From Devosia salina (lineage in GTDB: Bacteria > Pseudomonadota > Alphaproteobacteria > Rhizobiales > Devosiaceae), in NCBI RefSeq assembly GCF_019504385.1, contig NZ_CP080590.1, positions 1,592,001 to 1,656,000 on the forward strand: DNA of 64,000 nucleotides. The letters are read 5' to 3'. Under the pieces are notes generated by a model. The model had not been told where the DNA came from. It searched no databases and saw nothing but the letters and a program-made list of their open reading frames with translations. Below, piece by piece: positions 8,630 to 17,466 of the stretch. Position 1 is the first letter of the stretch; every line of letters begins with the position of its first letter. The position numbers were made by a program, and so were the translations under genes.

Positions 8630-9775
8630 ATGGCGAAAGCGACGGTCTATCTCGATCACAATGCAGCCTCCCCGCTTCGTCCCGAAGCGCGGGCCGCGCT
8701 CCTTGCTGCCCTCGAATTGACCGGCAATCCGTCCTCCGTCCACGCCCATGGGCGTGCTCTACGCAACCTCATGGAGACTGGCCGCCGCCAGGTCGCCTCC
8801 CTGGCCGGTGCCGAGCCCAGGCAGGTCGTCTTCACCGGATCAGCAACCGAAGCCATCACCCAGGCCATCGTGGGCGGCGCAAAGACGTTTTCGGCAGGCG
8901 CCGTGGCCGCAAGTGCGGGGGAGCACGCCGCTGTTTTGAAAGCGGCTGAAGCCACGGGCCTGCCCGTTTGGACAATTCCACTGGACGGCCAGGGCCGCAT
9001 TGATCTTGATCAACTTGCGACAATCCTGCGCCGCGCAGACGACGAAGGCATCTCGCTTCTGGTTGCTGCGCACTGGGTCAACAACGAGACCGGCGTCGTC
9101 CAGCCCGTGGGGCGGATCGGCGCCATGGTCGGGCCGACGCGGCACACGCTGTTCATCGACGCAGTCCAGGCCTTTGGCAAGCGCGACCTGGACTTTGCAG
9201 CTTCCGCACCCGACATGATGGCTGTCAGCGGTCACAAGATCGGCGCCCCGGCCGGCATTGGGGCGTTGCTGGTGAAAGCCCATGCCGACACGGTCCGCCT
9301 CATTTCGGGTGGTGGCCAGGAACAGGGACGTCGCGGCGGCACGGAATCTGCGGCTCTGATCGCTGCCTTTGGCGCGGCCGCCGAGGCCACCCGCTATGAT
9401 GCAGCAGCCATGTTGGATTTGACCGCGCGCGTCGAGAGCGGCCTGAAACACCTTGCTCCCGACGTCGTTGTCTTTGGCGAAGAGGCCGAGCGGATCGGCA
9501 ATGTCACCAATTTTGCCGTCCCCGGCATTGGAAATGCCACGGCCATGATGGCGCTCGACCTGATGGGCCTGTCGGTATCATCTGGCTCGGCATGTTCGTC
9601 GGGCAAGGTGGGGGCCAGCCATGTCCTGGCCGCCATGGGTGTCCCCGGAGACCTCGCCGCCAGTGCCCTGCGCGTCAGCTTCGGCTGGAACTCCACAATG
9701 GCCGACGCTGAGGCGTTCCTGGCCGGATTTGAAACACTCCTTGCCCGCCACAAGCGGGGAGGAAAAGCGGCCTGA
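8630..9775 (+). CDS. Cysteine desulfurase, NifS/IscS type (first gene of suf operon)
   Basis: PLP enzyme that takes sulfur from cysteine for iron-sulfur clusters. The chosen ATG at 8630 gives 381 residues beginning MAKATVYLDHNAAS, where the family normally starts; the frame is open further upstream but that part is intergenic. The PLP lysine is K203 in SGHKIG and the persulfide cysteine is C322 in the SGSACSSG loop, the group I (IscS/NifS) pattern. The operon therefore holds two different desulfurases, this one and group II SufS at 14021, as in other Hyphomicrobiales suf operons. sufB starts 62 bp downstream. Confidence 0.92.
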   Translation: MAKATVYLDHNAASPLRPEARAALLAALELTGNPSSVHAHGRALRNLMETGRRQVASLAGAEPRQVVFTGSATEAITQAIVGGAKTFSAGAVAASAGEHAAVLKAAEATGLPVWTIPLDGQGRIDLDQLATILRRADDEGISLLVAAHWVNNETGVVQPVGRIGAMVGPTRHTLFIDAVQAFGKRDLDFAASAPDMMAVSGHKIGAPAGIGALLVKAHADTVRLISGGGQEQGRRGGTESAALIAAFGAAAEATRYDAAAMLDLTARVESGLKHLAPDVVVFGEEAERIGNVTNFAVPGIGNATAMMALDLMGLSVSSGSACSSGKVGASHVLAAMGVPGDLAASALRVSFGWNSTMADAEAFLAGFETLLARHKRGGKAA

Positions 9776-9837
9776 CACGCCACTGGTATGCGTTCGCGGC
9801 GGCCTTGAACCGCCGAGGGACATAAAGGAGAAGCCGT

Positions 9838-11367
9838 ATGGCGGACTACGATATTCCGACCCTCAAGGAAGAAATCGACCGGGAAACCGTCGAGCAGGTG
9901 CTGGCGCTTGACGTCGACAAGTACAAATACGGCTTTGAAACCAATATCGAATCCGATGTCGCCCCTCCCGGGCTGACTGAGGAGACGATCCGCTTCATCT
10001 CGGCCAAGAAGGACGAGCCGGAATGGATGCTGGAATGGCGTCTTGAGGCCTTCCGCCGCTGGCAGACCATGGACGAGCCGAACTGGGCCAAGGTCCACTA
10101 TCCCAAGATCGACTTCCAGGCGATCAGCTATTACGCGGCGCCCAAGTCCTTCAAGGGTCCGAAGAGCCTCGACGAAGTCGACCCGGAGCTGCTCAAGACC
10201 TATGAAAAGCTCGGCATTCCGCTCAAGGAACAGGCGATTCTCGCCGGCGTCCAGGGTGCGGGTGAGCCAACCGGCACGCCGTTCTCCGGCAATGTCGCCG
10301 TCGACGCGGTTTTTGACTCCGTCTCCGTGGTCACCACCTTCCGCGAGGAACTGGCCAAGCAGGGCATCATCTTCTGCTCGATCTCGGACGCCATTCGCGA
10401 GCACCCCGAACTGGTGAAGCAGTATCTGGGCTCGGTCGTTCCGGTCTCGGACAACTACTATGCTACGCTCAATTGCGCCGTCTTCACCGATGGGTCCTTT
10501 GTCTACATCCCCAAGGGCGTCCGCTGCCCGATGGAATTGTCGACCTATTTCCGCATCAACGAAAAGAAGACCGGCCAGTTCGAACGCACTCTGATCATCG
10601 CCGACGATGACAGCTACGTCTCCTATCTCGAAGGCTGCACCGCCCCTATGCGCGACGAGCACCAGCTGCACGCCGCCGTGGTGGAACTGGTCGCCCTCGA
10701 TAATGCCGAGATCAAGTATTCCACCGTCCAGAACTGGTACCCCGGCGACAAGGACGGCAAGGGCGGCATCTACAACTTCGTCACCAAGCGTGGCGATTGC
10801 CGTGGTGTGAACTCGCACATCTCCTGGACCCAGGTCGAAACCGGCTCGGCCATCACCTGGAAATATCCGAGCTGCATCCTGCGCGGCGATGGTTCGCGCG
10901 GCGAATTCCATTCGATCGCCATTTCCAACGGCTATCAGCAGGTCGATAGCGGCACCAAGATGCTGCATCTGGGCAAGAATACGTCCAGCCGCATTATCTC
11001 CAAGGGCATTGCGGCCGGTTTCTCGGACAATACCTATCGTGGCCAGGTTTCGGCCCATGCCAAGGCCAAGAACGCCCGCAACTTCACCCAGTGTGACTCG
11101 CTGCTGATCGGTGACAAGTGCGGCGCCCACACGGTTCCCTATATCGAGAGCCGCAACGGCACGGCCGTCTTCGAGCACGAAGCAACCACGTCCAAGATTT
11201 CCGACGACCAGATGTTCTACTGCATGCAGCGCGGCCTTTCGGAAGAAGAAGCCGTGGCGCTGATCGTCAATGGCTTCGTCCGCGACGTGCTGCAGCACCT
11301 GCCGATGGAATTCATGGTCGAAACCCAGAAGCTGATTTCGATCAGCCTCGAAGGCAGCGTCGGCTAA
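9838..11367 (+). CDS. sufB: Fe-S cluster assembly scaffold SufB
   Basis: Core subunit of the SufBCD scaffold on which iron-sulfur clusters are built. The 509-residue protein has the expected length and SufB hallmarks: the N-terminal YKYGF segment, the middle PKGVRCPMELSTYFRIN stretch, and the C-terminal beta-helix ending in RGLSEEEA and GFVRDVL. An AGGAG ribosome site stands 7-8 bases before the ATG. Its TAA stop overlaps the ATG of the next gene by one base (TAATG), so translation of the cupin is probably coupled to sufB. Confidence 0.97.
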   Translation: MADYDIPTLKEEIDRETVEQVLALDVDKYKYGFETNIESDVAPPGLTEETIRFISAKKDEPEWMLEWRLEAFRRWQTMDEPNWAKVHYPKIDFQAISYYAAPKSFKGPKSLDEVDPELLKTYEKLGIPLKEQAILAGVQGAGEPTGTPFSGNVAVDAVFDSVSVVTTFREELAKQGIIFCSISDAIREHPELVKQYLGSVVPVSDNYYATLNCAVFTDGSFVYIPKGVRCPMELSTYFRINEKKTGQFERTLIIADDDSYVSYLEGCTAPMRDEHQLHAAVVELVALDNAEIKYSTVQNWYPGDKDGKGGIYNFVTKRGDCRGVNSHISWTQVETGSAITWKYPSCILRGDGSRGEFHSIAISNGYQQVDSGTKMLHLGKNTSSRIISKGIAAGFSDNTYRGQVSAHAKAKNARNFTQCDSLLIGDKCGAHTVPYIESRNGTAVFEHEATTSKISDDQMFYCMQRGLSEEEAVALIVNGFVRDVLQHLPMEFMVETQKLISISLEGSVG

Positions 11368-11870
11368 TGGCTGCCGAGGCGCGTAATCCCGTCGTTTCCC
11401 TTGCCTCCCTGGCGCTCGACGCCTGGGAGCAGGGGACGCTGTACAAGTCTGCCGATACGTCCTTCGGCAAGCTCCTGGGTCTGCGCGCCCTGGGCATCAG
11501 CTACAACGAAGTCCCGCCGGGCAAGTCGAGCTGCCCCTTCCACAACCATCACGTTGAGGAAGAGCTTTTCATCGTGCTGGAAGGCGAGGGGACTTATCGC
11601 TTTGGCGCCGAGCGCTATGCGTTCAAGGCTGGCGACGTGCTTGGCGCGCCGACCGGTGGCCCGGAAACGGCGCACCAGATCCTCAACACGGGATCGGTCA
11701 CGCTCAAATATCTGGGCATTGCCAACAATGCCGATACCGAAGTCTGCGAATACCCGGACTCGGGAAAATTCCAGGTGACGAGCCGAACCTCGGCCGATCG
11801 TCGCCTCCGCCACTGCGGCCGCGAAGGCCAGAACCATCTTGATTACTGGGACGGCGAGCCGGGCGCCTGA
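11367..11870 (+). CDS. Cupin-domain protein inserted between sufB and sufC
   Basis: Protein of 167 residues starting at the ATG that overlaps the sufB stop codon; longer upstream frames would run inside sufB. A single cupin domain spans about residues 40-115 with the metal-binding motif FHNHHVEEE (H59, H61, E65/E66) followed by a glycine-rich turn and the second motif ending AHQIL. The C-terminal tail is rich in charged residues and ends near DYWDGE. I recognise the fold but not a specific function. Its position, coupled to sufB and 38 bp ahead of sufC, implies co-expression with iron-sulfur assembly. A role in metal or thiol handling is only an inference. Confidence 0.85.
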   Translation: MAAEARNPVVSLASLALDAWEQGTLYKSADTSFGKLLGLRALGISYNEVPPGKSSCPFHNHHVEEELFIVLEGEGTYRFGAERYAFKAGDVLGAPTGGPETAHQILNTGSVTLKYLGIANNADTEVCEYPDSGKFQVTSRTSADRRLRHCGREGQNHLDYWDGEPGA

Positions 11871-11908
11871 GGCGCCGCCCGTATCCCTCGAAATTTGGAG
11901 ACTACGAA

Positions 11909-12670
11909 ATGACCACGCCCGTTCTTGAAATCCGCAATCTGCATGCCCGCATTGAGGAACGCGAAATCCTCAAGGGGGTGAACCTCGTCATCCCGCCCGG
12001 CGAGGTCCATGCCATCATGGGCCGCAACGGCTCGGGCAAGTCGACCCTGAGCTACGTTCTGGCCGGCAAGGACGACTATGAAATCACCGAGGGCGAGATC
12101 CTGCTCAATGGCGAGAACATCCTCGAGATGGAGCCCAACGAGCGAGCCGTGGCCGGCCTTTTCCTGGCCTTCCAGTACCCGATCGAGATCCCGGGCGTCG
12201 CGACCATGACCTTCCTCAAGGCCGCGCTCAACGCCCAGCGCAAGGCGCGCGGCGAGGAGGAACTCAAGACCCCGGACTTCATGCGCATGGTCAAGGAAGC
12301 CGGCGCCCAGCTCAACGTCGATGCTGAAATGCTGAAGCGCCCGCTGAACGTTGGTTTCTCGGGTGGCGAGAAGAAGCGCGCCGAAATCATGCAGATGGCG
12401 CTGCTGAAGCCCTCGCTGGCTGTGCTCGACGAAACCGACTCCGGCCTCGACATCGACGCACTGCAGGTCGTTTCTAAGGGCGTCAACGCCCTGCGAGACG
12501 GCCAGCGCTCCATGCTGGTCATCACCCACTACCAGCGTCTGCTCAACCACATCGTGCCCGACGTGGTCCACGTCTTCGCCGACGGCAGGATCGTCGAGAG
12601 CGGCGACAAGGACCTGGCCCTCAAGCTCGAGGCCGAAGGCTATGCGAGCTATGGCGGGGAGGCTGCATAA
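11909..12670 (+). CDS. sufC: Fe-S cluster assembly ATPase SufC
   Basis: ABC-type ATPase of 253 residues that powers rearrangement of the SufBCD complex. Walker A is GRNGSGKST (near residue 36), the signature is FSGGEKKR, Walker B is LAVLDETDSGLD and the switch His is in ITHYQR. The Glu/Thr/Asp variant of Walker B (DETDSGLD) is characteristic of SufC. A GGAG ribosome site precedes the ATG. sufD begins 3 bp after the stop. Confidence 0.97.
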   Translation: MTTPVLEIRNLHARIEEREILKGVNLVIPPGEVHAIMGRNGSGKSTLSYVLAGKDDYEITEGEILLNGENILEMEPNERAVAGLFLAFQYPIEIPGVATMTFLKAALNAQRKARGEEELKTPDFMRMVKEAGAQLNVDAEMLKRPLNVGFSGGEKKRAEIMQMALLKPSLAVLDETDSGLDIDALQVVSKGVNALRDGQRSMLVITHYQRLLNHIVPDVVHVFADGRIVESGDKDLALKLEAEGYASYGGEAA

Positions 12671-12673
12671 CCC

Positions 12674-13882
12674 ATGCGCGCCAATTTTCCAGTTCGCCTC
12701 GGCCCGGCCGAGGAAGCCCTGATCTCACAGCTCAAGGCCGCCGGTGCCGACCAGGCCGCCGAACGCGTCGCCATGGTCGGGCTGCCGACCCGGCGCGTGG
12801 AGAGCTACCACTACACGGATCTCAAGACGTTGCTGCGGGCTATTCCGCCCTTGGGCGGCGCGGCCAACGATGCAAGCGCTCCGGCACTGCGCATTCCAGG
12901 CGCCTACAATTTGATGATCGCCAATGGTGCCATCCAGAACGCAGCCACCGCGCCAGCCGGCGTTATTGTTGGCAAGGCCAGTGGTGGTGTGCTGACCACG
13001 CGCGACGACGTGCTGGTGCACGTCAACAATGCACTGGTGGGCGAGGCCCTGACGCTCACGCTGGAAAGCAGTGTGGATCCCGTCGTCCAGATTGAGCGGC
13101 GCATGGAGGGCGATGCCGCCCATGTCGCCGACGCGGTCAAGATTTTCGTCGCGGATGGCGCCAGTGCCACCATTCTCGAAACGTTCTCGGGCTCCGAGGC
13201 CGCGCATGTCGGCAATCATGCAACATATCTGGCCCTCGGCAAGGATGCTGTGGTCACCCACATCACCGTGGACCTGAGCGCCCGGGCCGCAACGCATTTT
13301 GCCACCAACGAGTATCACCTCGCTGATGGTGCCAAGCTGCGCACGCTGATCATCCATCTCGGCGCCGGCCTGTCGCGCACCAATGTTCTGCCCACCATGG
13401 GCGGGGCGAATGCGCATGCCGACATCACCGGGCTCAACCTCGTGTCCGACGGCCAGCACGCCGATATCACCATGGAAACCCACCACGCGGTGCCGCATAC
13501 CTCCTCGCAGCCCCTGTTCAAGTCGATCAGCCGCGGACGCTCCAAGGCCGTGGTGCAGGGCAAGCTCGTCGTGGCCCGCGACGCGCAGAAAACCGACGCC
13601 AAGTTCATGCATCAGGGCCTGATGCTGTCGGACGAAGCGGAAATCCTCTCCAAGCCTGAGCTGGAAATCTACGCCGACGACGTGGTTTGCGGCCATGGCT
13701 CGACCTGCGGCAAGCTCGACGAGGATAGCCTCTTCTACCTCCTCAGCCGCGGCATTCCCAAGGCAGAGGCCGAGACCATGCTGGTGCGCGGTTTCATCGC
13801 CGAACTGCTCGATCCGGTAGAGGATGAAGAACTGAACGAGGCTCTGCAGGGCATCGTCGACGGCTGGTTGATGGGCCAGTGA
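12674..13882 (+). CDS. sufD: Fe-S cluster assembly protein SufD
   Basis: Partner of SufB in the SufBC2D scaffold. The 402-residue protein shows the SufD C-terminal signature with VCGHGSTCGKLDEDSLFYL and the RGIPKAEAETMLVRGF helix. The N-terminal part is divergent, as is usual. The start ATG lies 3 bp behind the sufC stop, so the two are translationally linked. A long palindromic repeat, not another gene, fills the 138 bp to sufS. Confidence 0.96.
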   Translation: MRANFPVRLGPAEEALISQLKAAGADQAAERVAMVGLPTRRVESYHYTDLKTLLRAIPPLGGAANDASAPALRIPGAYNLMIANGAIQNAATAPAGVIVGKASGGVLTTRDDVLVHVNNALVGEALTLTLESSVDPVVQIERRMEGDAAHVADAVKIFVADGASATILETFSGSEAAHVGNHATYLALGKDAVVTHITVDLSARAATHFATNEYHLADGAKLRTLIIHLGAGLSRTNVLPTMGGANAHADITGLNLVSDGQHADITMETHHAVPHTSSQPLFKSISRGRSKAVVQGKLVVARDAQKTDAKFMHQGLMLSDEAEILSKPELEIYADDVVCGHGSTCGKLDEDSLFYLLSRGIPKAEAETMLVRGFIAELLDPVEDEELNEALQGIVDGWLMGQ

Positions 13883-13895
13883 CACAGACCGAAAT

Positions 13896-14002
13896 CCTCG
13901 TGGTTCGAGGCGCTGCGCGCACCTCACCATGAGGATTTCTCCTCAGCTCCCGAGGTATCCCTCATGGTGAGGTGGGAGCGTAGCGACCCTCGAACCACGA
14001 GG
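13896..14002. repeat. 107-bp imperfect palindrome (RIME/REP-like) inside the suf operon
   Basis: The left arm 13896-13934 begins CCTCGTGGTTCGAGG and ends CACCATGAGG. The right arm 13960-14002 is its reverse complement with a few changes and a 4-base length difference in the middle. The transcript would fold into a long hairpin between sufD and sufS, 19 bp before the sufS ATG. The sequence type is a widespread intergenic repeat in Hyphomicrobiales. It could change the stoichiometry of sufS relative to sufBCD. Confidence 0.8.
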
Positions 14003-14020
14003 GCGGCTGGTAGGATTGAA

Positions 14021-15241
14021 ATGACCTTCGACCTCGAAAAGATCCGTGCCGATTTCCCGATCCTGGGCGAAGAGATCCACGGCCACCGTCTGGTCTATCT
14101 CGACTCGGGGGCCTCGGCGCAGAAGCCCGTCCAGGTTCTGGACCGCATGGATCATGCTTTCCGGCACGAATATGCCAATGTGCACAGGGGTTTGCACACG
14201 CTCGCCAACCGCGCGACCGAGGGCTATGAAGCCGGGCGCGAGAGTGTTCGCCGCTTCCTCAATGCCGGCAGGGTGGAGGAGATCATCTTCACCAAGTCGG
14301 CGACCGAGGCCATTAACCTCGTCGCGTCATCCTTTGCCGGTCCGCGCATCGGGGCAGGGGACGAGATCGTCACCTCGATCATGGAACACCATTCCAATAT
14401 CGTGCCCTGGCATTTTCACCGCGAGCGCAAGGGCGCGGTGGTCAAATGGATCGATGTGTCCGATGACGGTGTGCTGGACATGGATGCCTTCGAGGCATCC
14501 CTAACCGATCGCACACGTATCGTCGCGGTTACCCATATGTCCAACGTCCTGGGCACGGTGAACCCCATCAAGCGGATCATCGAGATCGCCCATGCCCGTG
14601 GCATCCCCGTGCTCGTCGACGGCTCGCAGGGCGCGGTGCATACAGAGGTCGACGTCCGCGAACTCGATGCCGATTTTTACGTCATGACCGGCCACAAGCT
14701 CTACGGGCCCACCGGCATTGGCGTCCTCTATGGGAAATACGATCTCCTGGCCGAAATGCAGCCCTATCAGGGCGGCGGCGAGATGATAGAAACCGTGACG
14801 CTGGACGGTGTCACCTATAACGAGCCGCCGCATCGCTTCGAAGCCGGCACCCCGCCCATCGTGCAGGCCATGGGGCTCGGTGCGGCGCTCGACTATATGC
14901 AGAAGATCGGCCGGGACGCGATCGCAGCCCATGAGCACGACGTGGCCGAATACGCCCAGGAACGGCTTTCCCGCATCAATTCGCTGCGCCTGATCGGCAC
15001 GGCGCAGGGCAAGGGCGGCATCTTCTCCTTTGAAATTGCCGGTGCGCATGCCCATGATGTGGCAACAATCCTGGATCGCTACGGCATAGCTGTGCGCGCC
15101 GGTACCCATTGCGCGCAGCCGCTGCTGGCCCGATTTGGCGTCACCTCTACATGTCGCGCCTCCTTCGCCCTATATAACGGCAAGGACGATGTTGACGCGC
15201 TGGTGGATGGCATCGAGCGCGCCCAGAAATTTTTCGCCTGA
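14021..15241 (+). CDS. sufS: Cysteine desulfurase SufS (group II)
   Basis: PLP enzyme delivering persulfide sulfur to the SUF scaffold. The ATG at 14021 gives 406 residues starting MTFDLEKIRADFPIL, which fits the family; the frame upstream runs through the palindrome. The PLP lysine is K226 in TGHKLYG and the catalytic Cys is C364 in RAGTHCAQP, numbers identical to E. coli SufS. The common RAGHHC is RAGTHC here. No sufE or sufU gene is seen in the window, so the sulfur-relay partner must be encoded elsewhere. Confidence 0.96.
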   Translation: MTFDLEKIRADFPILGEEIHGHRLVYLDSGASAQKPVQVLDRMDHAFRHEYANVHRGLHTLANRATEGYEAGRESVRRFLNAGRVEEIIFTKSATEAINLVASSFAGPRIGAGDEIVTSIMEHHSNIVPWHFHRERKGAVVKWIDVSDDGVLDMDAFEASLTDRTRIVAVTHMSNVLGTVNPIKRIIEIAHARGIPVLVDGSQGAVHTEVDVRELDADFYVMTGHKLYGPTGIGVLYGKYDLLAEMQPYQGGGEMIETVTLDGVTYNEPPHRFEAGTPPIVQAMGLGAALDYMQKIGRDAIAAHEHDVAEYAQERLSRINSLRLIGTAQGKGGIFSFEIAGAHAHDVATILDRYGIAVRAGTHCAQPLLARFGVTSTCRASFALYNGKDDVDALVDGIERAQKFFA

Positions 15242-15252
15242 GGAATACCGTG

Positions 15253-15648
15253 ATGAGCCAAGAAACCGGAACCGAAGCCCCGGCGACTGAAACCGATGTT
15301 CGCATCGCCCCCACAATGCCATCGGGCCTGCCCGAGGCGGAGGTGGAGCGCATCACCACCGACCTGATCGGTGCGCTCAAGACCGTCTATGATCCCGAGA
15401 TCCCGGTGGACATCTATGAACTTGGCCTCATCTACCGCGTCGATCTTGATGACGACCGGAACTTGACCATCGACATGACCCTGACGGCCCCAGGATGCCC
15501 CGTGGCCGGGGAGATGCCCGGCTGGGTCGAGAACGCCGCCCGCGGCGTCGAGGGCATCCAGGACGTCACCGTCAACATGGTTTTCGATCCGCCCTGGGAT
15601 GCCTCGCGCATGAGTGAAGAGGCTCAGGTCGCGTTGAACTGGTGGTAA
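15253..15648 (+). CDS. sufT: SufT-like DUF59/MIP18 Fe-S assembly protein
   Basis: Small accessory protein of 131 residues in Fe-S cluster maturation. The DUF59 core carries DPEIPVDIYELGLIY (near residue 47) and the conserved cysteine in TAPGCPVAGEM. The N-terminal 30 residues look flexible. ATG 15253 is preferred over GTG 15250 because AGGA at 15241-15244 is then 8 bases away. Gene order sufS-sufT-sufA is standard for alphaproteobacterial suf operons. Confidence 0.92.
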   Translation: MSQETGTEAPATETDVRIAPTMPSGLPEAEVERITTDLIGALKTVYDPEIPVDIYELGLIYRVDLDDDRNLTIDMTLTAPGCPVAGEMPGWVENAARGVEGIQDVTVNMVFDPPWDASRMSEEAQVALNWW

Positions 15649-15701
15649 TTTCGCGCGTTTCGCCCTATATATCGTGAAACGCCGATAATGGTGGACTGCC
15701 T

Positions 15702-16082
15702 ATGCCTTTCAAGATCATGTCACTGACAGATGCCGCCGCCGAGCGCATCACCGAAATCATCGAGGATTCCGACAAGCCGGTGGTTGGGCTGCGCGTTGGC
15801 ATCAAGAATGCCGGCTGTGCCGGCGTGTCCTACACCATGGACTATGTCGAGGCGCCCATTGCTGGTGACGATCATGTCGAGGACAAGGGCGTCAATGTCT
15901 GGGTCGACCCCAAGGCCACCATGTACCTGCTTGGAACTGTCATGGATTTTGAAGCCGGCAAGATGGGATCGAGCTTCACCTTCAGGAACCCCAATCAGAC
16001 CGGCGCCTGTGGCTGCGGGGAGAGCGTGACGCTTGCACCTGCGGACCTGAAGGCCATCGCAGAGGCGCGGGCCGGCGCCTGA
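15702..16082 (+). CDS. sufA: A-type Fe-S carrier SufA/IscA family
   Basis: HesB/IscA-type carrier of 126 residues that receives clusters from the scaffold and passes them to client proteins. The three conserved cysteines are present, one in KNAGCAGVSY and two in ACGCGES near the C-terminus. It is the last gene of the suf operon, 53 bp behind sufT. A short hairpin repeat follows it. Confidence 0.95.
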   Translation: MPFKIMSLTDAAAERITEIIEDSDKPVVGLRVGIKNAGCAGVSYTMDYVEAPIAGDDHVEDKGVNVWVDPKATMYLLGTVMDFEAGKMGSSFTFRNPNQTGACGCGESVTLAPADLKAIAEARAGA

Positions 16083-16095
16083 GCCACCGCGCCGT

Positions 16096-16118
16096 CCTTC
16101 TCCCCAATTGGGAGAAGG
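16096..16118. repeat. Short inverted repeat behind sufA
   Basis: A perfect 9-bp stem (CCTTCTCCC with GGGAGAAGG) closes a 5-nt loop 13 bp after the sufA stop. It lacks a T tract. This motif is a common rhizobial REP core, and it may also serve as a processing or termination hairpin for the suf mRNA. Confidence 0.6.
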
Positions 16119-16188
16119 TGGCTGAAGAGCGCATGGTGGGCATCTTCCCGTTGCGGAAAATTTCCCGCTAGTGCATTGATCCGCCATC

Positions 16189-17466
16189 ATGCCGAACACC
16201 GTTCCCCCCGCCTACACCATAACGCCTCCCAATCGCCCCCTGGTCGGCCGTGTGTCTCCGCCGGGCAGCAAGTCGATCACCAATCGAGTGCTGTTGCTCG
16301 CCGCCATGGCGAATGGGACGAGCCGCCTGACCGGCGCGCTCAAGAGCAAGGACACGGTGTTGATGGCCCGTGCCCTGCGGGAGATGGGTGTTACGGTGGA
16401 GGAACCCGATGCCACCAGCTTCCTGGTGACCAGTTCCGGCCACCTTCAGGCGCCCTCCGGGCCGCTGTTCTTGGGCAATGCGGGCACGGCAACTCGTTTC
16501 CTCACTGCTGCCGTCGCGACGATCGAGGGGACTGTAGTTGTCGATGGCGACGAGGATATGCGCCTTCGGCCCATCAAGCCATTGGTGGACGCCCTCAATG
16601 CTCTCGGCATCGACGCGAGCAGCCCCACCGGTTGTCCGCCGGTGACCATTCACGGTACCGGCCGCTTCGGTTCGGGTCGGGTGGAGATCGACGCTTCGCT
16701 CTCCAGTCAATACGTATCGGCTCTCCTGATGGCGGCGCCCTTTGGCGACGGCCCCATCGAGGTGGCCTTGGCCGGCAAGGACATCGGCGCTCGCGGCTAC
16801 GTCGACCTGACGCTCGCCGCCATGCGCGCCTTTGGGGCGGAAGTCGAGGGCAGGGAGGATGGTTCCTGGCTGGTCCAGCCAACAGGCTACAAGGCCACCG
16901 ATTTCCATATCGAGCCCGACGCGTCTGCCGCGACCTATCTCTGGGGCATCGAGGCGCTGACAGGGGGCAGGATCGATCTGGGCGTGCCGACTGACGCCTT
17001 CACCCAGCCCGATGCGGCTGCACAGGCGGTCATCGCTCAGTTTCCTGACATGCCGGAGATTATTGACGGCTCTCAGATGCAGGACGCCGTGCCGACCATT
17101 GCCGTGCTTGCAGCCTTCAACAATCGTCCGGTGCGCTTTGTCGGCATCGCCAACCTGCGCGTCAAGGAAACCGACCGCATTCGCGCCGTGGCCAATGAAC
17201 TCAATCGCATTCGCCCCGGTCTCGCGCGCGAAGAGGGCGACGACCTGGTGGTCAATGCCGATCCGGCCTTGATGCATGCCGCAAGTCGCAACACCGCCAG
17301 CCGCATCGAAACCTATCACGACCATCGGATCGCCATGAGCTTCGCGCTGGCCGGCCTGCGCATAGGCGGCGTGACCATTCTCGATCCCGCCTGCACGGGA
17401 AAGACCTATCCTGACTATTGGGAGATGCTGGCCGGGCTGGGCGTGGAACTGACGCCCACCACCTGA
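16189..17466 (+). CDS. aroA: EPSP synthase-like enzyme (AroA), class I-type with altered loop
   Basis: Predicted 3-phosphoshikimate 1-carboxyvinyltransferase of 425 residues, in the shikimate pathway. Motifs present are GSKSITNR near residue 26 (shikimate phosphate and PEP binding), LGNAGTATRF at 95-104, SSQYVSALLMAAP and RVKETDRI. The loop is of the class I NAGTA kind, whereas many Hyphomicrobiales carry a class II aroA beside cmk and rpsA. The residue equivalent to E. coli P101 is Phe (F104) and that of M99 is Thr, as I recall from fungal AROM sequences. It is not next to cmk or rpsA, so it may be a second, specialised or transferred copy. Its stop codon is fused with that of the convergent neighbour in TGATCA. 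Confidence 0.85.
   Translation: MPNTVPPAYTITPPNRPLVGRVSPPGSKSITNRVLLLAAMANGTSRLTGALKSKDTVLMARALREMGVTVEEPDATSFLVTSSGHLQAPSGPLFLGNAGTATRFLTAAVATIEGTVVVDGDEDMRLRPIKPLVDALNALGIDASSPTGCPPVTIHGTGRFGSGRVEIDASLSSQYVSALLMAAPFGDGPIEVALAGKDIGARGYVDLTLAAMRAFGAEVEGREDGSWLVQPTGYKATDFHIEPDASAATYLWGIEALTGGRIDLGVPTDAFTQPDAAAQAVIAQFPDMPEIIDGSQMQDAVPTIAVLAAFNNRPVRFVGIANLRVKETDRIRAVANELNRIRPGLAREEGDDLVVNADPALMHAASRNTASRIETYHDHRIAMSFALAGLRIGGVTILDPACTGKTYPDYWEMLAGLGVELTPTT

Noticed and set aside
9000..9020. Apparent IHF or AT-rich site at TTGATCTTGATCAACTTG within the desulfurase gene
   Set aside because: It resembles TTGAT-N-ATCAA spacing but the centre is wrong for an FNR box and it is inside conserved coding sequence.
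9394..11298. 634-codon antisense frame over the desulfurase end and sufB
   Set aside because: It runs opposite to well-defined suf genes and has no motif of its own.
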